A DNA stretch of 64,000 nt from Blastococcus sp. CPCC 205250 (GTDB taxonomy: Bacteria; Actinomycetota; Actinomycetes; Mycobacteriales; Geodermatophilaceae): assembly GCF_019799925.1 (NCBI RefSeq), contig NZ_JABGCG010000003.1:248001-312000 (forward strand), read 5' to 3'. The first letter of the stretch is position 1. Each line of letters begins with the position of its first letter. The notes under the pieces are model-generated. The model made no database searches and was not told where the DNA came from. It saw nothing but the letters and a program-made list of their open reading frames with translations. The position numbers and the translations under genes are program-made. Below, piece after piece: positions 1 to 7,967 of this stretch.

Positions 1-300
1 CTGCACGTCGCCGACGCGGTGCGCCGCTACGTGGTGGCCCTGGTCGAGGGCACCCGCCGCTCCCCGGAGCTGCGGCTGGGGGCCTCGCCGCGCGCCGGCC
101 TGCAGCTGCTGCGCACCGCCCGGGCCGCCGCGGCGCTGGCCGGGCGGGACCACGTGCTGCCCGACGACGTCCAGGAGATGGCCGGGCCGGTGCTGGCCCA
201 CCGGCTGCTGCTGTCCCCCGACGCCGCGGCCGCCCGGCGCACCGGCGAGCAGGTGGTCGCCGGACTGCTGCGCGCCACCCCCGTCCCACGCGGGCGCTGA
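1..300 (+). CDS. MoxR-family AAA+ ATPase, C-terminal fragment
   Basis: The gene starts outside the window; base 1 is already in frame and 99 codons remain. The visible part is the helical lid of an AAA+ ATPase, with the sensor-2-like motif GASPRA followed by LQLLRTARAAAAL and a VLPDDV segment, the usual end of MoxR proteins. MoxR ATPases act as chaperones for partner proteins and are normally encoded just before a DUF58 protein and a membrane transglutaminase, exactly the order found here; the DUF58 start codon is 2 bases after this stop. The P-loop is not in view, so activity cannot be judged. Family call is firm, the exact role is not. Confidence 0.85.
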   Translation: MHVADAVRRYVVALVEGTRRSPELRLGASPRAGLQLLRTARAAAALAGRDHVLPDDVQEMAGPVLAHRLLLSPDAAAARRTGEQVVAGLLRATPVPRGR

Positions 301-302
301 GC

Positions 303-1634
303 GTGGCGCGCGGGGCCGCCGGCGGACTGCTGTCCTCCCTGACCGTCCGCGGTCGCTGCATGGTGGCCGTGGGGCTGACGCTGCTGGGCCTCGGCGCCCT
401 GCTCGGCGAGCTGCCGCTGGTGCAGATCGCGGTGTTCGTGCTGGCGCTGCCGCTGCTGTCCGCGGTGGGCGTGGCGCGCCGGCGGTTCCGGCTGTCCACC
501 CGCCGCACCGTGACCCCGCCGCGACTGCCCCGCGGCGGCACGGCCGACGTCCTGCTCGAGGTGACCAACGCCGACCGGCGCGCCGGCGGGCTGTGGCTGC
601 TCACCGAGCCGCTGCCGGTCGAGCTCGGCGCCGCGCCGAGCTACGTGGTCGAGCGGCTGCCGGCCGGCGCGACCGCCCCGCTGCACTACTCGGTGTCGGG
701 GTCCCGGCGCGGGCGCCACCCGCTGGGCCCGCTGCGGCTGCGGCTGGTGGACCCCTTCGGCCTGGTCGTGCGGTCGGTCGCGGGCACCGACACCGCCTCG
801 CTGCTCGTCGTGCCGCGGGTGCGGCCGCTCGCCCCCGGCGGGCTGACCGGCGGGTCGGGGAGCAACGGCGAGGGCGCCCGGCGCTCCATCGCCGTCCACG
901 GCGAGGACGACGTCAGCACGCGCGCCTACCGGCACGGCGACGACCTGCGGAAGGTGCACTGGCGGGCGACGGCCCGCACCGGCGAGCTCGTCGTCCGGCT
1001 GGAGGAACGCCCGTGGCGCTCCTCGGCCACCCTGCTGCTGGACACCCGCACCCGCGCACACCTGATCGCTCCCCCCGGCACCCCGGCAGCGGCCGACGGC
1101 GCGCCGGTGGACAGCCTGGAGTGGGTGGTGGAGGCCGCGGCCAGCATCGGCAGCGCGCTGGCCGCCCGGGGCGCCGCGCTGCGGGTGCTCACCGACGCCG
1201 GCGAGCTCGCCCCCGCCGACGCCCGCCGCGGCCTCGGCGCCGGGGAGCTCCTCGACCGCCTTGCCGTGCTGCAGCCCTCGCGGTGCACCGACCTCGCCCG
1301 GCCGGCCGAGCTGGTGGGCCGGGTGGGTGGGGACGGCCCCGTTGTCGCCCTGCTCGGTGCCGTCAGCGCCGAGGACGTCGCCCGCCTGGCCCGTGCCCGC
1401 TCCGGGCCCGGCGCGGACCTCGCCGTGCTCGTGGACGTCGGTGGGTACGCCGCTCCCGCCGTCGCCCGGTCCCGCCGCTCCCCCACCGAGACCGCCCGCT
1501 CGGCACTGGTCCGGCAGCAGGACGAGGCCGTCGCGCTCCTCCGGGACGCCGGCTGGCGGGTCGCGGTCGCCCGCGCCGGTCAGCCGGTCGAGGACGTGTG
1601 GGCCGCGCTCACGCGGTCCGGGGTGGCGGCGTGA
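303..1634 (+). CDS. DUF58 domain-containing membrane protein
   Basis: 443 residues from a GTG start 2 bases after the MoxR-like gene. Two hydrophobic segments lie near residues 18-55, so the protein is anchored at the N-terminus with the rest cytoplasmic. The DUF58 signature is clear: YRHGDDLRKVHWRATART near residues 211-228, the form of the family's GD-hW-TAR core. DUF58 proteins have a von Willebrand A-like fold and pair with MoxR ATPases. The stop overlaps the next start by four bases (GTGA), so the three genes are translationally coupled. The substrate of this MoxR/DUF58/transglutaminase set is unknown; a cell-envelope role is usually assumed. Confidence 0.88.
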   Translation: MARGAAGGLLSSLTVRGRCMVAVGLTLLGLGALLGELPLVQIAVFVLALPLLSAVGVARRRFRLSTRRTVTPPRLPRGGTADVLLEVTNADRRAGGLWLLTEPLPVELGAAPSYVVERLPAGATAPLHYSVSGSRRGRHPLGPLRLRLVDPFGLVVRSVAGTDTASLLVVPRVRPLAPGGLTGGSGSNGEGARRSIAVHGEDDVSTRAYRHGDDLRKVHWRATARTGELVVRLEERPWRSSATLLLDTRTRAHLIAPPGTPAAADGAPVDSLEWVVEAAASIGSALAARGAALRVLTDAGELAPADARRGLGAGELLDRLAVLQPSRCTDLARPAELVGRVGGDGPVVALLGAVSAEDVARLARARSGPGADLAVLVDVGGYAAPAVARSRRSPTETARSALVRQQDEAVALLRDAGWRVAVARAGQPVEDVWAALTRSGVAA

Positions 1635-4090
1635 GCGCACCGGCCGCGGCACCGCCACGGGTCGGGGGCACCGCCGGGAGCACGGACGACGCCGTCGGCG
1701 CGACCGCCGGCCAGGAGGCCGGGACCACCCTGGCGGCAGCGGTGGCCACCCTGCTCGGGGCGGCGGCGCTGGCACCGGTCTTCAGCGACGGGGACTGGTT
1801 CCCCGGGGTGCTGGTGGCGGTCGTGGCGGTCTCCCTCAGCGGCCTGGCGCTGCGGCTGGCGGGCCCGGCGCTGTGGCTGTGGGCCAGCGGGGGCCGGCCG
1901 CCGTCGCCGCGCTGGTCGGCGCTGGCCGTCCCGGTGGTCCCCCTCGTCCAGCTGGCCGCGCTGGGCTGCGTGCTGACGGCGCTGTTCGCACCGGACCAGG
2001 CGGTGTCCGGCTGGCTGCCCACCGGCAGCAGCGTGGCCGACCTGGGCTCGGTGCTCGTCGACGGCAGCACCCAGATCCGCGAGCAGTTCACCCCCGCCGA
2101 GCCGCTGGCCGGGCTGTGCGCCCTGACCGCGCTGATGGTGGGGATCCTCGCGGTGGTCGTGGACCTCGTCGCGGTCGGCGGCCGGCAGCCGGCGCTGGCC
2201 GCCCTCGCGCTGCTGGTCGTGTTCTGCGTCCCGGTGAGCACCGTGGACGGCGGCATCGGCCTGGCCGCGGTCGCGCTGCCCGCCACGGGGCTCCTCGTGC
2301 TGCTGTGGGCCGACCAGCGCCGGCGGCTGGCCTGGAGCCCGCGGCGCGGCGGCGCTGCCCGCGCGGCGGCCGGGGCGCTGCCCGCCGTCCGCACCGGGCT
2401 GGTGGCCCTGGCCGCCGCCCTCGTGCTGGCCGCGTTCGTGCCGACCCTCGCCGAGGGCGAGCTGGCCGACCGGTGGCGCTCGGGCGGCGGCGGCGGAGGC
2501 GGGTCCACCGGCACGTCGCTGGACCCGGCGGCCGCGCTGCAGGGCGAGCTGACCCGGGAGGACCCGATCGACCTCCTGCGGGTGGAGGCCTCGGTGCCCG
2601 ACCCGGGCTACCTGCGGGCCGTCGCCCTCGACGTCTACGACCCCGAGCGGGGCTGGGTCCTCGGCGACCTCGGCGACGCCCAGCAGCTGTCGGCCGGCGA
2701 CTCGCTCGCCCCGCTGCCGGGCGGATCACCGCGACCGGTCACCGCGCGGGTGACGGTGCTCGACCACGACGACCGGTTCCTCCCCGTCCTGTCCTCCCCC
2801 TTCGACCTGGAGATCGACGACATCGGTGCGTGGTCGTTCGACCGCACCTCGGCCACCGTCTTCGGCGAGGACGTGACCACCGGCAACGGGCTGACCTACG
2901 TCACCCGGGGCGCCGAGCCGCGGCCCACGCCGGAGGAACTGGCCTCCTCACCCCCGGTGCTCCCCGCGACCCCGGAGGCGGCCTTCGCCCAGCCCCCGCA
3001 GCTGGATCCGGTCGTCACCTCGCTCGTCGACGACGTGACGGCCGGCGCCGGCTCCCCGGCCGAGGTCGTGGGGTCGATCTACGACTTCATGACCGACCCG
3101 GCCAACCGCTGGGTGTACAGCCTGTCCACGGAGCGGGGCACCACCGGGGACGACCTCGCCGACTTCCTGGTCAACCGGCGCGGCTACTGCGAGCAGTACG
3201 CCGGCGCGATGGCGGCGATGGTGCGCGCGGCGGGGGTGCCGGCCCGGGTGGTGCTCGGCTACACCTCCGGCATCGTCCAGCCCGACGGCACCCGGCTGGT
3301 GACGAGCAACGACGCGCACGCCTGGGTCGAGGTCTACTTCGAGGACCTGGGCTGGGTGCCCTACGACCCGACGCCGATCGACGCCGACCGTGCCGTGCAG
3401 CTGCCCTGGGCCCCCCGCCCGCCGGACCTCGAGGTCGACCCGCGCACCGACCTGCCGGCGACGCCGCTGCCCGCTCCCGCGCCGGCCGCTCCGCCCGTCG
3501 ACGCGGGGAACCAGGACACCACGGCCGCCGCGGACGACGGCGGCGCGCCCAGCTGGCTCGGGACGGTCCTGCGCGCGGCCGGCGGGGTGCTCGGCGCGGC
3601 GGCCCTGGCCGGAGCACCGGCCGCCGTCCGCACGCTGCAGCGCCGGCGGCGGCTGGCGTCGGGGGACGCGGCCGCGGCCTGGGACGAGCTCGCCGCCACC
3701 GCCCGCGACCTGGGGCTGCCGTGGGACCCGTGGCAGACGCCCCGGCAGATCGCCGTGCAGCTGGGCGCGACGCTGCCCGGCGCCGCGCCGGCCGGACGGG
3801 GCGCGCACCGCTCCGGGAGCGGACGCGGCGCCGGGGCGCGGGAGGCGGTCGCCCGGCTGGCCCGGGCGGAGGAGGCGGCCAGCTACGCGCGGCCGGGCAG
3901 CGGTCCGGAGCCCGCGGAACTGGCGCAGGCGGTGCAGACCGCCCGCCGGGGGCTGCTGGCCGCGGCACCGCCGCGGGCCCGTCTGCAGGCGCTGCTGTGG
4001 CCGGCGTCGGTGCCGGCGACGCTGCTGGCCGGCGTCCGCGGCGCCGCGCCGGGGCGGCTGACGGCCCGCCCGCCCCGCACCGCGGCCTGA
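1631..4090 (+). CDS. Transglutaminase-like membrane protein (DUF3488-TGc-DUF4129 type)
   Basis: 819 residues from the GTG that overlaps the DUF58 stop. The frame stays open much further upstream, but that part is the shadow of the preceding gene. Order: several transmembrane segments (about residues 35-280), an extracytoplasmic transglutaminase core, a Pro-rich linker, one more hydrophobic segment near residue 645 and a cytoplasmic C-terminal domain. The catalytic triad is visible: Cys520 in GYCEQYAG, His563 in NDAHAWVEV and Asp579 in VPYDPTP. Such proteins are thought to act as transglutaminases or proteases at the envelope. It ends the operon; a strong hairpin lies 93 bases downstream. Confidence 0.88.
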   Translation: MSAPAAAPPRVGGTAGSTDDAVGATAGQEAGTTLAAAVATLLGAAALAPVFSDGDWFPGVLVAVVAVSLSGLALRLAGPALWLWASGGRPPSPRWSALAVPVVPLVQLAALGCVLTALFAPDQAVSGWLPTGSSVADLGSVLVDGSTQIREQFTPAEPLAGLCALTALMVGILAVVVDLVAVGGRQPALAALALLVVFCVPVSTVDGGIGLAAVALPATGLLVLLWADQRRRLAWSPRRGGAARAAAGALPAVRTGLVALAAALVLAAFVPTLAEGELADRWRSGGGGGGGSTGTSLDPAAALQGELTREDPIDLLRVEASVPDPGYLRAVALDVYDPERGWVLGDLGDAQQLSAGDSLAPLPGGSPRPVTARVTVLDHDDRFLPVLSSPFDLEIDDIGAWSFDRTSATVFGEDVTTGNGLTYVTRGAEPRPTPEELASSPPVLPATPEAAFAQPPQLDPVVTSLVDDVTAGAGSPAEVVGSIYDFMTDPANRWVYSLSTERGTTGDDLADFLVNRRGYCEQYAGAMAAMVRAAGVPARVVLGYTSGIVQPDGTRLVTSNDAHAWVEVYFEDLGWVPYDPTPIDADRAVQLPWAPRPPDLEVDPRTDLPATPLPAPAPAAPPVDAGNQDTTAAADDGGAPSWLGTVLRAAGGVLGAAALAGAPAAVRTLQRRRRLASGDAAAAWDELAATARDLGLPWDPWQTPRQIAVQLGATLPGAAPAGRGAHRSGSGRGAGAREAVARLARAEEAASYARPGSGPEPAELAQAVQTARRGLLAAAPPRARLQALLWPASVPATLLAGVRGAAPGRLTARPPRTAA

Positions 4091-4183
4091 GGACGCCGGC
4101 CGGAGCGGGCCCGGAGCGGTACCGGCCGCCTGCCGTCCCCGGGGAGGACGGGACCACTCGGGGACGCCCCCCGGGCAGACGAC

Positions 4184-4216
4184 GGCAGCCGCCGTCCCGG
4201 GGGGACGGCGGCTGCC
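4184..4216. terminator. Bidirectional hairpin terminator
   Basis: Perfect 15-bp inverted repeat (left arm 4184-4198, loop GGG, right arm 4202-4216) between the stop codons of two convergent genes. There is no U-tract, as usual for actinobacterial terminators. Confidence 0.7.
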
Positions 4217-4233
4217 AGGGAGCCGTGCCGGGG

Positions 4234-4644
4234 CTACTGGTCGTAGCGGCGGCGGAAGCGCTCTTCGAGCCGGTTCTTCAACGGCTGGCGCCGGGCCTTG
4301 CCGGCGCGCGCCTTGCCGCCGGCGCCGGCGGCGGTGGACCCGCCCGGCGCACCGCCGGACGTCTGCTCCGGCGCGCCGGTGGCGTAGCGGTAGTTCAGGA
4401 CGACGAGCGCTGCGCCGGCGAACATCACGACGAATCCCAGGAACCCCAGGAGGACCAGCTTGGCCACCCCACCGATGAGGAGGGCCAGCCCGACGAGCAC
4501 CAGCAGCGCGCCGAGTTGCAGCTTGCGCCGGGCCTTCAGCCGGCGGTCGCCGGTCCGTACGGAGGAGGCGAACTTGGGATCGTCGTCGACGAGGGCGCGC
4601 TCGATCTGCTCCAGCAGTCGCTGCTCGTGCTCGGAGAGCGGCAC
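4234..4644 (-). CDS. DUF3040 domain-containing membrane protein
   Basis: 136 residues from the GTG at 4644, which is preceded by GGAGGT four bases upstream and gives the family's usual N-terminus (PLSEHEQRLLEQIERAL). Upstream in-frame starts at ATG 4656 and GTG 4701 exist but have poorer ribosome sites. The protein has the short DUF3040 helix, then DPKFASSVR, then two adjacent transmembrane segments (LGALLVLVGLALLIGGVAKL and the next about 20 residues), and a Gly/Ala/Arg-rich tail. DUF3040 proteins are small actinobacterial membrane proteins of unknown function. It converges on the transglutaminase gene. Confidence 0.85.
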   Translation of the reverse strand: MPLSEHEQRLLEQIERALVDDDPKFASSVRTGDRRLKARRKLQLGALLVLVGLALLIGGVAKLVLLGFLGFVVMFAGAALVVLNYRYATGAPEQTSGGAPGGSTAAGAGGKARAGKARRQPLKNRLEERFRRRYDQ

Positions 4645-4858
4645 CGAGACCTCCATGTGGGCGGAGCCATGGCCGTCGGAGGCTCCCGCCGACGGTGACA
4701 CCGAGGATACGAGCCGTTTGCGGGGCGCGAAAGGCGAGTCTGCTCCGACCCGCCCCCGAACCCCGCGAGATCACTCCCCGGAGTGCCTCGGCAGCCTCGC
4801 CGCGGCCCCGCGACGGGCGCGGACGCAGCGGCGGAGGACCCCCGGGAGGGCTCGTACC

Positions 4859-6088
4859 TCAGGGGACCCGACGAGCGGGGGGCGTCCGTGGTTCCCGGCG
4901 GCCCGGCGTGTCCCGTTCCCCGGCGCGCCCGTCCCCCGCCCGGCGCAGCAGCGTCGCGGGGCGCACCGCCCCGGCACCGAACCGGCGGGCGGCGCGGTCG
5001 GCGGCGAGCTCGGCGTCCCGGCGGCCGTGCTCGCGGGCGCCGAGCTCCAGCTGCCGGGGCGTGGCCCCGGTCTCGACCAGGCGCTCGGCGCGCACCCCGA
5101 CCAGCCGGATCCGCGCCCGGTCCAGCCCGAGGGCGTCGTACAGGGCGCGCGCGGTGTCGTAGAGCTCCTGCCCGACGTCGGTGGGGACGTCGAGCGTGCG
5201 GCTGCGGGTGATCGTGGTGAAGTCGGCGAAGCGGACCTTGATGCTCACCGTGCGGGCCAGCCACCCGCCGTCCCGGAGGCGACCGGCGGTGCGCTCGGCC
5301 AGCCGCAGCAGCTCCCGGTGGATCACGGCGGGGTCGTCGACGTCGGTGCCGAAGGTCTCCTCGTGGCCGGCGGACTTCTCCGGCTCGTCGGGCACGACCC
5401 GGCGGGGGTCGCGGCCCCAGGCCAGCTCGTGCAGCGAGCTGCCGGCCGCCACGCCCACCGCGCGCTGCAGCGTGCGGGCCGGCACGTGCGCCAGGTCGCC
5501 GACGGTGCGCAGCCCCAGCCGCAGCAGCACCTCCTCGGTCTTGGCCCCCACCCCCCACAGCGCCCCGACCGGCAGCGGGTGCAGGAAGTCCATGACCTCG
5601 GGCGGGCGGACCACCAGCAGCCCGTCGGGCTTGGCGCGCGTGGAGGCCAGCTTGGCGACGAACTTGGTGCCGGCCACCCCGACCGAGCAGGTGATGCCCT
5701 GCTCGTCGAACACCCGCGCCCGGATGTACTCCCCGATCTCGGCGGCGTCGCCCAGCCGGCGACCGGCGCCGGAGACGTCGAGGAAGGCCTCGTCCAGCGA
5801 CAGCGGCTCGACCAGGGGTGTGATGGACCGGAAGAGCGCCATGACCGAGCGGGAGACCTCGGCGTAGAGGGCGAGGTCCCCCGGCAACACGGTGGCGGTC
5901 GGGCACAGCCGCAGCGCCCGCGCGGTGGGCATGGCGGCGTGCACGCCGTAGCGGCGCGCCTCGTAGGTGGCCGACGTGACGACCCCCCGGTTGCCCTGCC
6001 CGCCGACGATCACCGGCGTCCCGGCCAGCTCCGGGTGCCGGCGCACCTCCACGCTGGCGAAGAAGGCGTCCATGTCCACGTGCAGCAC
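4859..6088 (-). CDS. dinB: DNA polymerase IV (Y-family translesion polymerase)
   Basis: 409 residues. The GTG at 6088 is chosen because GGAGG stands 8 bases upstream and the protein then begins LHVDMDAFFASVE, the catalytic first aspartate motif of Y-family polymerases. The second site, SLDEAFLDVSG, is intact, followed by VAGTKFVAKLAS, a helix-hairpin-helix region (VGALWGVGAKTEEVLLRLG) and a little-finger domain with SIKVRFADF. The last about 35 residues are Arg/Pro-rich; no clear QxxLF clamp-binding motif is seen. It copies damaged DNA with low fidelity. A perfect LexA box 44 bases upstream makes SOS induction likely. The open frame upstream of 6088 is not coding. Confidence 0.93.
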   Translation of the reverse strand: MLHVDMDAFFASVEVRRHPELAGTPVIVGGQGNRGVVTSATYEARRYGVHAAMPTARALRLCPTATVLPGDLALYAEVSRSVMALFRSITPLVEPLSLDEAFLDVSGAGRRLGDAAEIGEYIRARVFDEQGITCSVGVAGTKFVAKLASTRAKPDGLLVVRPPEVMDFLHPLPVGALWGVGAKTEEVLLRLGLRTVGDLAHVPARTLQRAVGVAAGSSLHELAWGRDPRRVVPDEPEKSAGHEETFGTDVDDPAVIHRELLRLAERTAGRLRDGGWLARTVSIKVRFADFTTITRSRTLDVPTDVGQELYDTARALYDALGLDRARIRLVGVRAERLVETGATPRQLELGAREHGRRDAELAADRAARRFGAGAVRPATLLRRAGDGRAGERDTPGRREPRTPPARRVP

Positions 6089-6131
6089 CGAGCACCCCTC
6101 CGCACGGCCCCCGCCCGCCACCCGACCTCCC

Positions 6132-6147
6132 TCGAACTGGTGTTCGA
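6132..6147. promoter_or_regulatory. LexA binding site (SOS box) of dinB
   Basis: TCGAACTGGTGTTCGA: both half-sites of the actinobacterial SOS consensus TCGAAC-N4-GTTCGA are exact. It lies 44-59 bases upstream of the dinB start, a normal position for LexA repression. Confidence 0.88.
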
Positions 6148-6336
6148 CCCGACGGGTGGACAGTACGGCCCCGGCGGCTCCCCCGGCGCGTCGGCGGCGT
6201 GTCGTGACCGACCCGTTGTGCGACCGGCTCGGAGATGGATCTCCGCTGGTCGGGCCCGGTGTGTGAGAGCAGGATGATCGAGGTAAGGCAGGTCCGGCGG
6301 GCCACCGTCCGGTGGCCCACGACTGATGGGAGCAGC

Positions 6337-6633
6337 ATGGCGCTCGACGACGACGACATGACCAGCACCGAGGGCCCGGCCGACGGCGGCGCCGTGGGCG
6401 GCGGCTCCGACGGCGGGGCTGACGGTGGCGCGGACGGCGGTGCCGACGGCGGCGCCGAGGGTCCCGCCGACAGCGGTGCCGGTTCCGGCACGCCAGGCCA
6501 GAGCGACGGCGGCGCCGACGGTGGCGCCGACAGCGGCGCGGGTCACGGCCCGGCCGACGGCGGGGCCTCCGGTGGCGGTTCCGACGGTGGCGCGGACGGC
6601 GGTGCCGACGGCGGCGCGGACGGTTCGGCCTGA
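6337..6633 (+). CDS. Gly/Asp/Ala-rich DGGA-repeat peptide, possible modified-peptide precursor
   Basis: 98 residues from ATG 6337, with GGGAG upstream. The N-terminus MALDDDDMTSTEGPA is the only non-repetitive part; the rest is built from DGGA, GPAD and SGAG units with no Cys, Lys, Arg or aromatic residue. About 25 residues occur twice, at 15-40 and 73-98. The stop codon overlaps the next gene, a 2-oxoglutarate-type cupin oxygenase, which is followed by a sucrase/ferredoxin-like gene. No function is known to me. A short leader, a repetitive Asp/Gly-rich body and an adjacent oxygenase are what a ribosomal peptide precursor would look like, so I infer that its Asp residues may be substrates; a structural low-complexity protein is the alternative. 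Confidence 0.72.
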   Translation: MALDDDDMTSTEGPADGGAVGGGSDGGADGGADGGADGGAEGPADSGAGSGTPGQSDGGADGGADSGAGHGPADGGASGGGSDGGADGGADGGADGSA

Positions 6634-7967
6634 GCTCCGACCCCGCCGGAGCGGGCCGGCCGGTCGACGACCGGCCGGCCCTGCGCCGGTGCACCTCCCT
6701 CGACCCGCGGGTCTTCGCCGACGAGTACTGGGCCCGCCGGCCGCTGCTGACGCGTGCCCCGGAGACCAGCGGGGGCACCGACTTCTCCGACCTGCTCGAC
6801 CTCGCGGCCGTCGACGAGCTGCTGTCCCGGCGGGGGCTGCGCACCCCGTTCCTGCGGATCGCCAAGGACGGCGACGTCGTCGACTCCCGGCACTTCACGA
6901 CCTCCGGGGGCGCCGGGGCCGAGGTCGCCGACCAGATCTCCTCCGACGCGGTGCTCCGGCTGTTCGCCGAGGGCAGCACCGTCGTCCTGCAGGGGCTGCA
7001 CCGGCTGTGGCCGCCGCTGATCGAGTTCGCCGACGCCCTCGCCGCCGACCTCGGCCACCCCACCCAGGTCAACGCGTACGTCACGCCGCCCTCCTCGCGG
7101 GGGTTCACCGCCCACTACGACGTGCACGACGTGTTCGTGCTGCAGGTGGCCGGGGAGAAGCACTGGCGCATCCACGCCCCGGTGCACCCCGACCCGCTGC
7201 GCTCCCAGCCGTGGACCGACCACCGCGCCGCCGTGGCCGCAGCCGCCGAGGGCGAGCCGCTCATCGACGCCGTGCTGCGCCCCGGCGACGTCCTCTACCT
7301 GCCCCGCGGCCACCTGCACTCCGCCACGGCGCTGGGCGAGATCAGCGCGCACCTGACCGTCGGCGTCCACTCGGTGACCCGGTGGTCGGCCGCCGAGGCC
7401 GCGCTGGACCTGGTCCGCGAGCTGGCCGCCGGCGACCCGGAGCTGCGCCGGTCGCTGCCGCTGGGCGTCGACCTGGCCGACCCCGCCGCGGCGGCCGACG
7501 ACGTGGCCGCCGCACTCGCCGGCCTGCGCGACGTGCTGGACCGGGTGGACCCGGCCGAGGTCGCCGAGCGGCTGCGCAGCCGCACCTGGTCCCAGGTCCG
7601 CCCCGAGCCGGTCGCACCCCTGGCCCAGGCGACGGCGGCCGCCGCGCTCACCCCGGACACCGTGCTCTCGCTGCGCCGCCGGCTGCGCTGCCAGCTGCGC
7701 GAGCCCGCCGACGGCCGCGTCGTGCTCGTCGGCGGCCGCCGCCGGCACGAGTTCCCGGCGCGGACCGGACCGGCGCTGGCCGCCCTGCTCGCGACCGGTG
7801 AGCTGAAGGTCGCCGACCTCCCCGGCCTCGACCCGGCCGACCAGCTGACCCTCGCGCGGCGGCTGGTGACCGAGTCCGTGGCGGTCGTCCTGGACGCGGC
7901 GCTGCCCGGCGGCCGCGAGGGAGGGCACCATGGGCCCCGTGACGGCGCACTCGGGACGGGACGGTGA
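6630..7967 (+). CDS. JmjC-like cupin (Cupin_4/ribosomal-oxygenase type) Fe(II)/2-oxoglutarate oxygenase
   Basis: Homology to the cupin-4 family starts near CTSLDPRVFADEYWARRPLL, well upstream of the first ATG/GTG in frame (GTG 6951). No ATG, GTG or TTG lies between, so I place the start at CTG 6630, which overlaps the previous stop as CTGA; this gives 445 residues. Iron ligands are visible as HxD at His162 and Asp164 (TAHYDVHD) and distal His230 (YLPRGHLHSA). The C-terminal half carries helices and a winged-helix-like end, as in YcfD/NO66 protein hydroxylases. Such enzymes hydroxylate protein side chains; the adjacent Asp-rich peptide is the obvious candidate substrate. The domain is clear, the start and substrate are inferred. 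Confidence 0.82.
   Translation: MSSDPAGAGRPVDDRPALRRCTSLDPRVFADEYWARRPLLTRAPETSGGTDFSDLLDLAAVDELLSRRGLRTPFLRIAKDGDVVDSRHFTTSGGAGAEVADQISSDAVLRLFAEGSTVVLQGLHRLWPPLIEFADALAADLGHPTQVNAYVTPPSSRGFTAHYDVHDVFVLQVAGEKHWRIHAPVHPDPLRSQPWTDHRAAVAAAAEGEPLIDAVLRPGDVLYLPRGHLHSATALGEISAHLTVGVHSVTRWSAAEAALDLVRELAAGDPELRRSLPLGVDLADPAAAADDVAAALAGLRDVLDRVDPAEVAERLRSRTWSQVRPEPVAPLAQATAAAALTPDTVLSLRRRLRCQLREPADGRVVLVGGRRRHEFPARTGPALAALLATGELKVADLPGLDPADQLTLARRLVTESVAVVLDAALPGGREGGHHGPRDGALGTGR

Noticed and set aside
593..1630. Upstream extension of the transglutaminase frame
   Set aside because: It is out-of-frame reading of the DUF58 gene; the GTG at 1631 overlaps the DUF58 stop as in other coupled genes here.
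27..1775. Long open frame on the minus strand opposite the DUF58 gene
   Set aside because: Composition is Arg/Pro/Gly shadow coding caused by high GC; no known domain, and the plus strand holds a clear DUF58 protein.
6380..6630. Tandem GACGGCGGC-like DNA repeats read as a CRISPR-like or satellite array
   Set aside because: Units are codon-phased, imperfect and lie inside one open frame with a good start; there are no spacers.
6951..7967. Cupin gene starting at GTG 6951
   Set aside because: Recognisable cupin-4 N-terminal sequence (CTSLDPRVFADEYW) lies upstream in the same frame.
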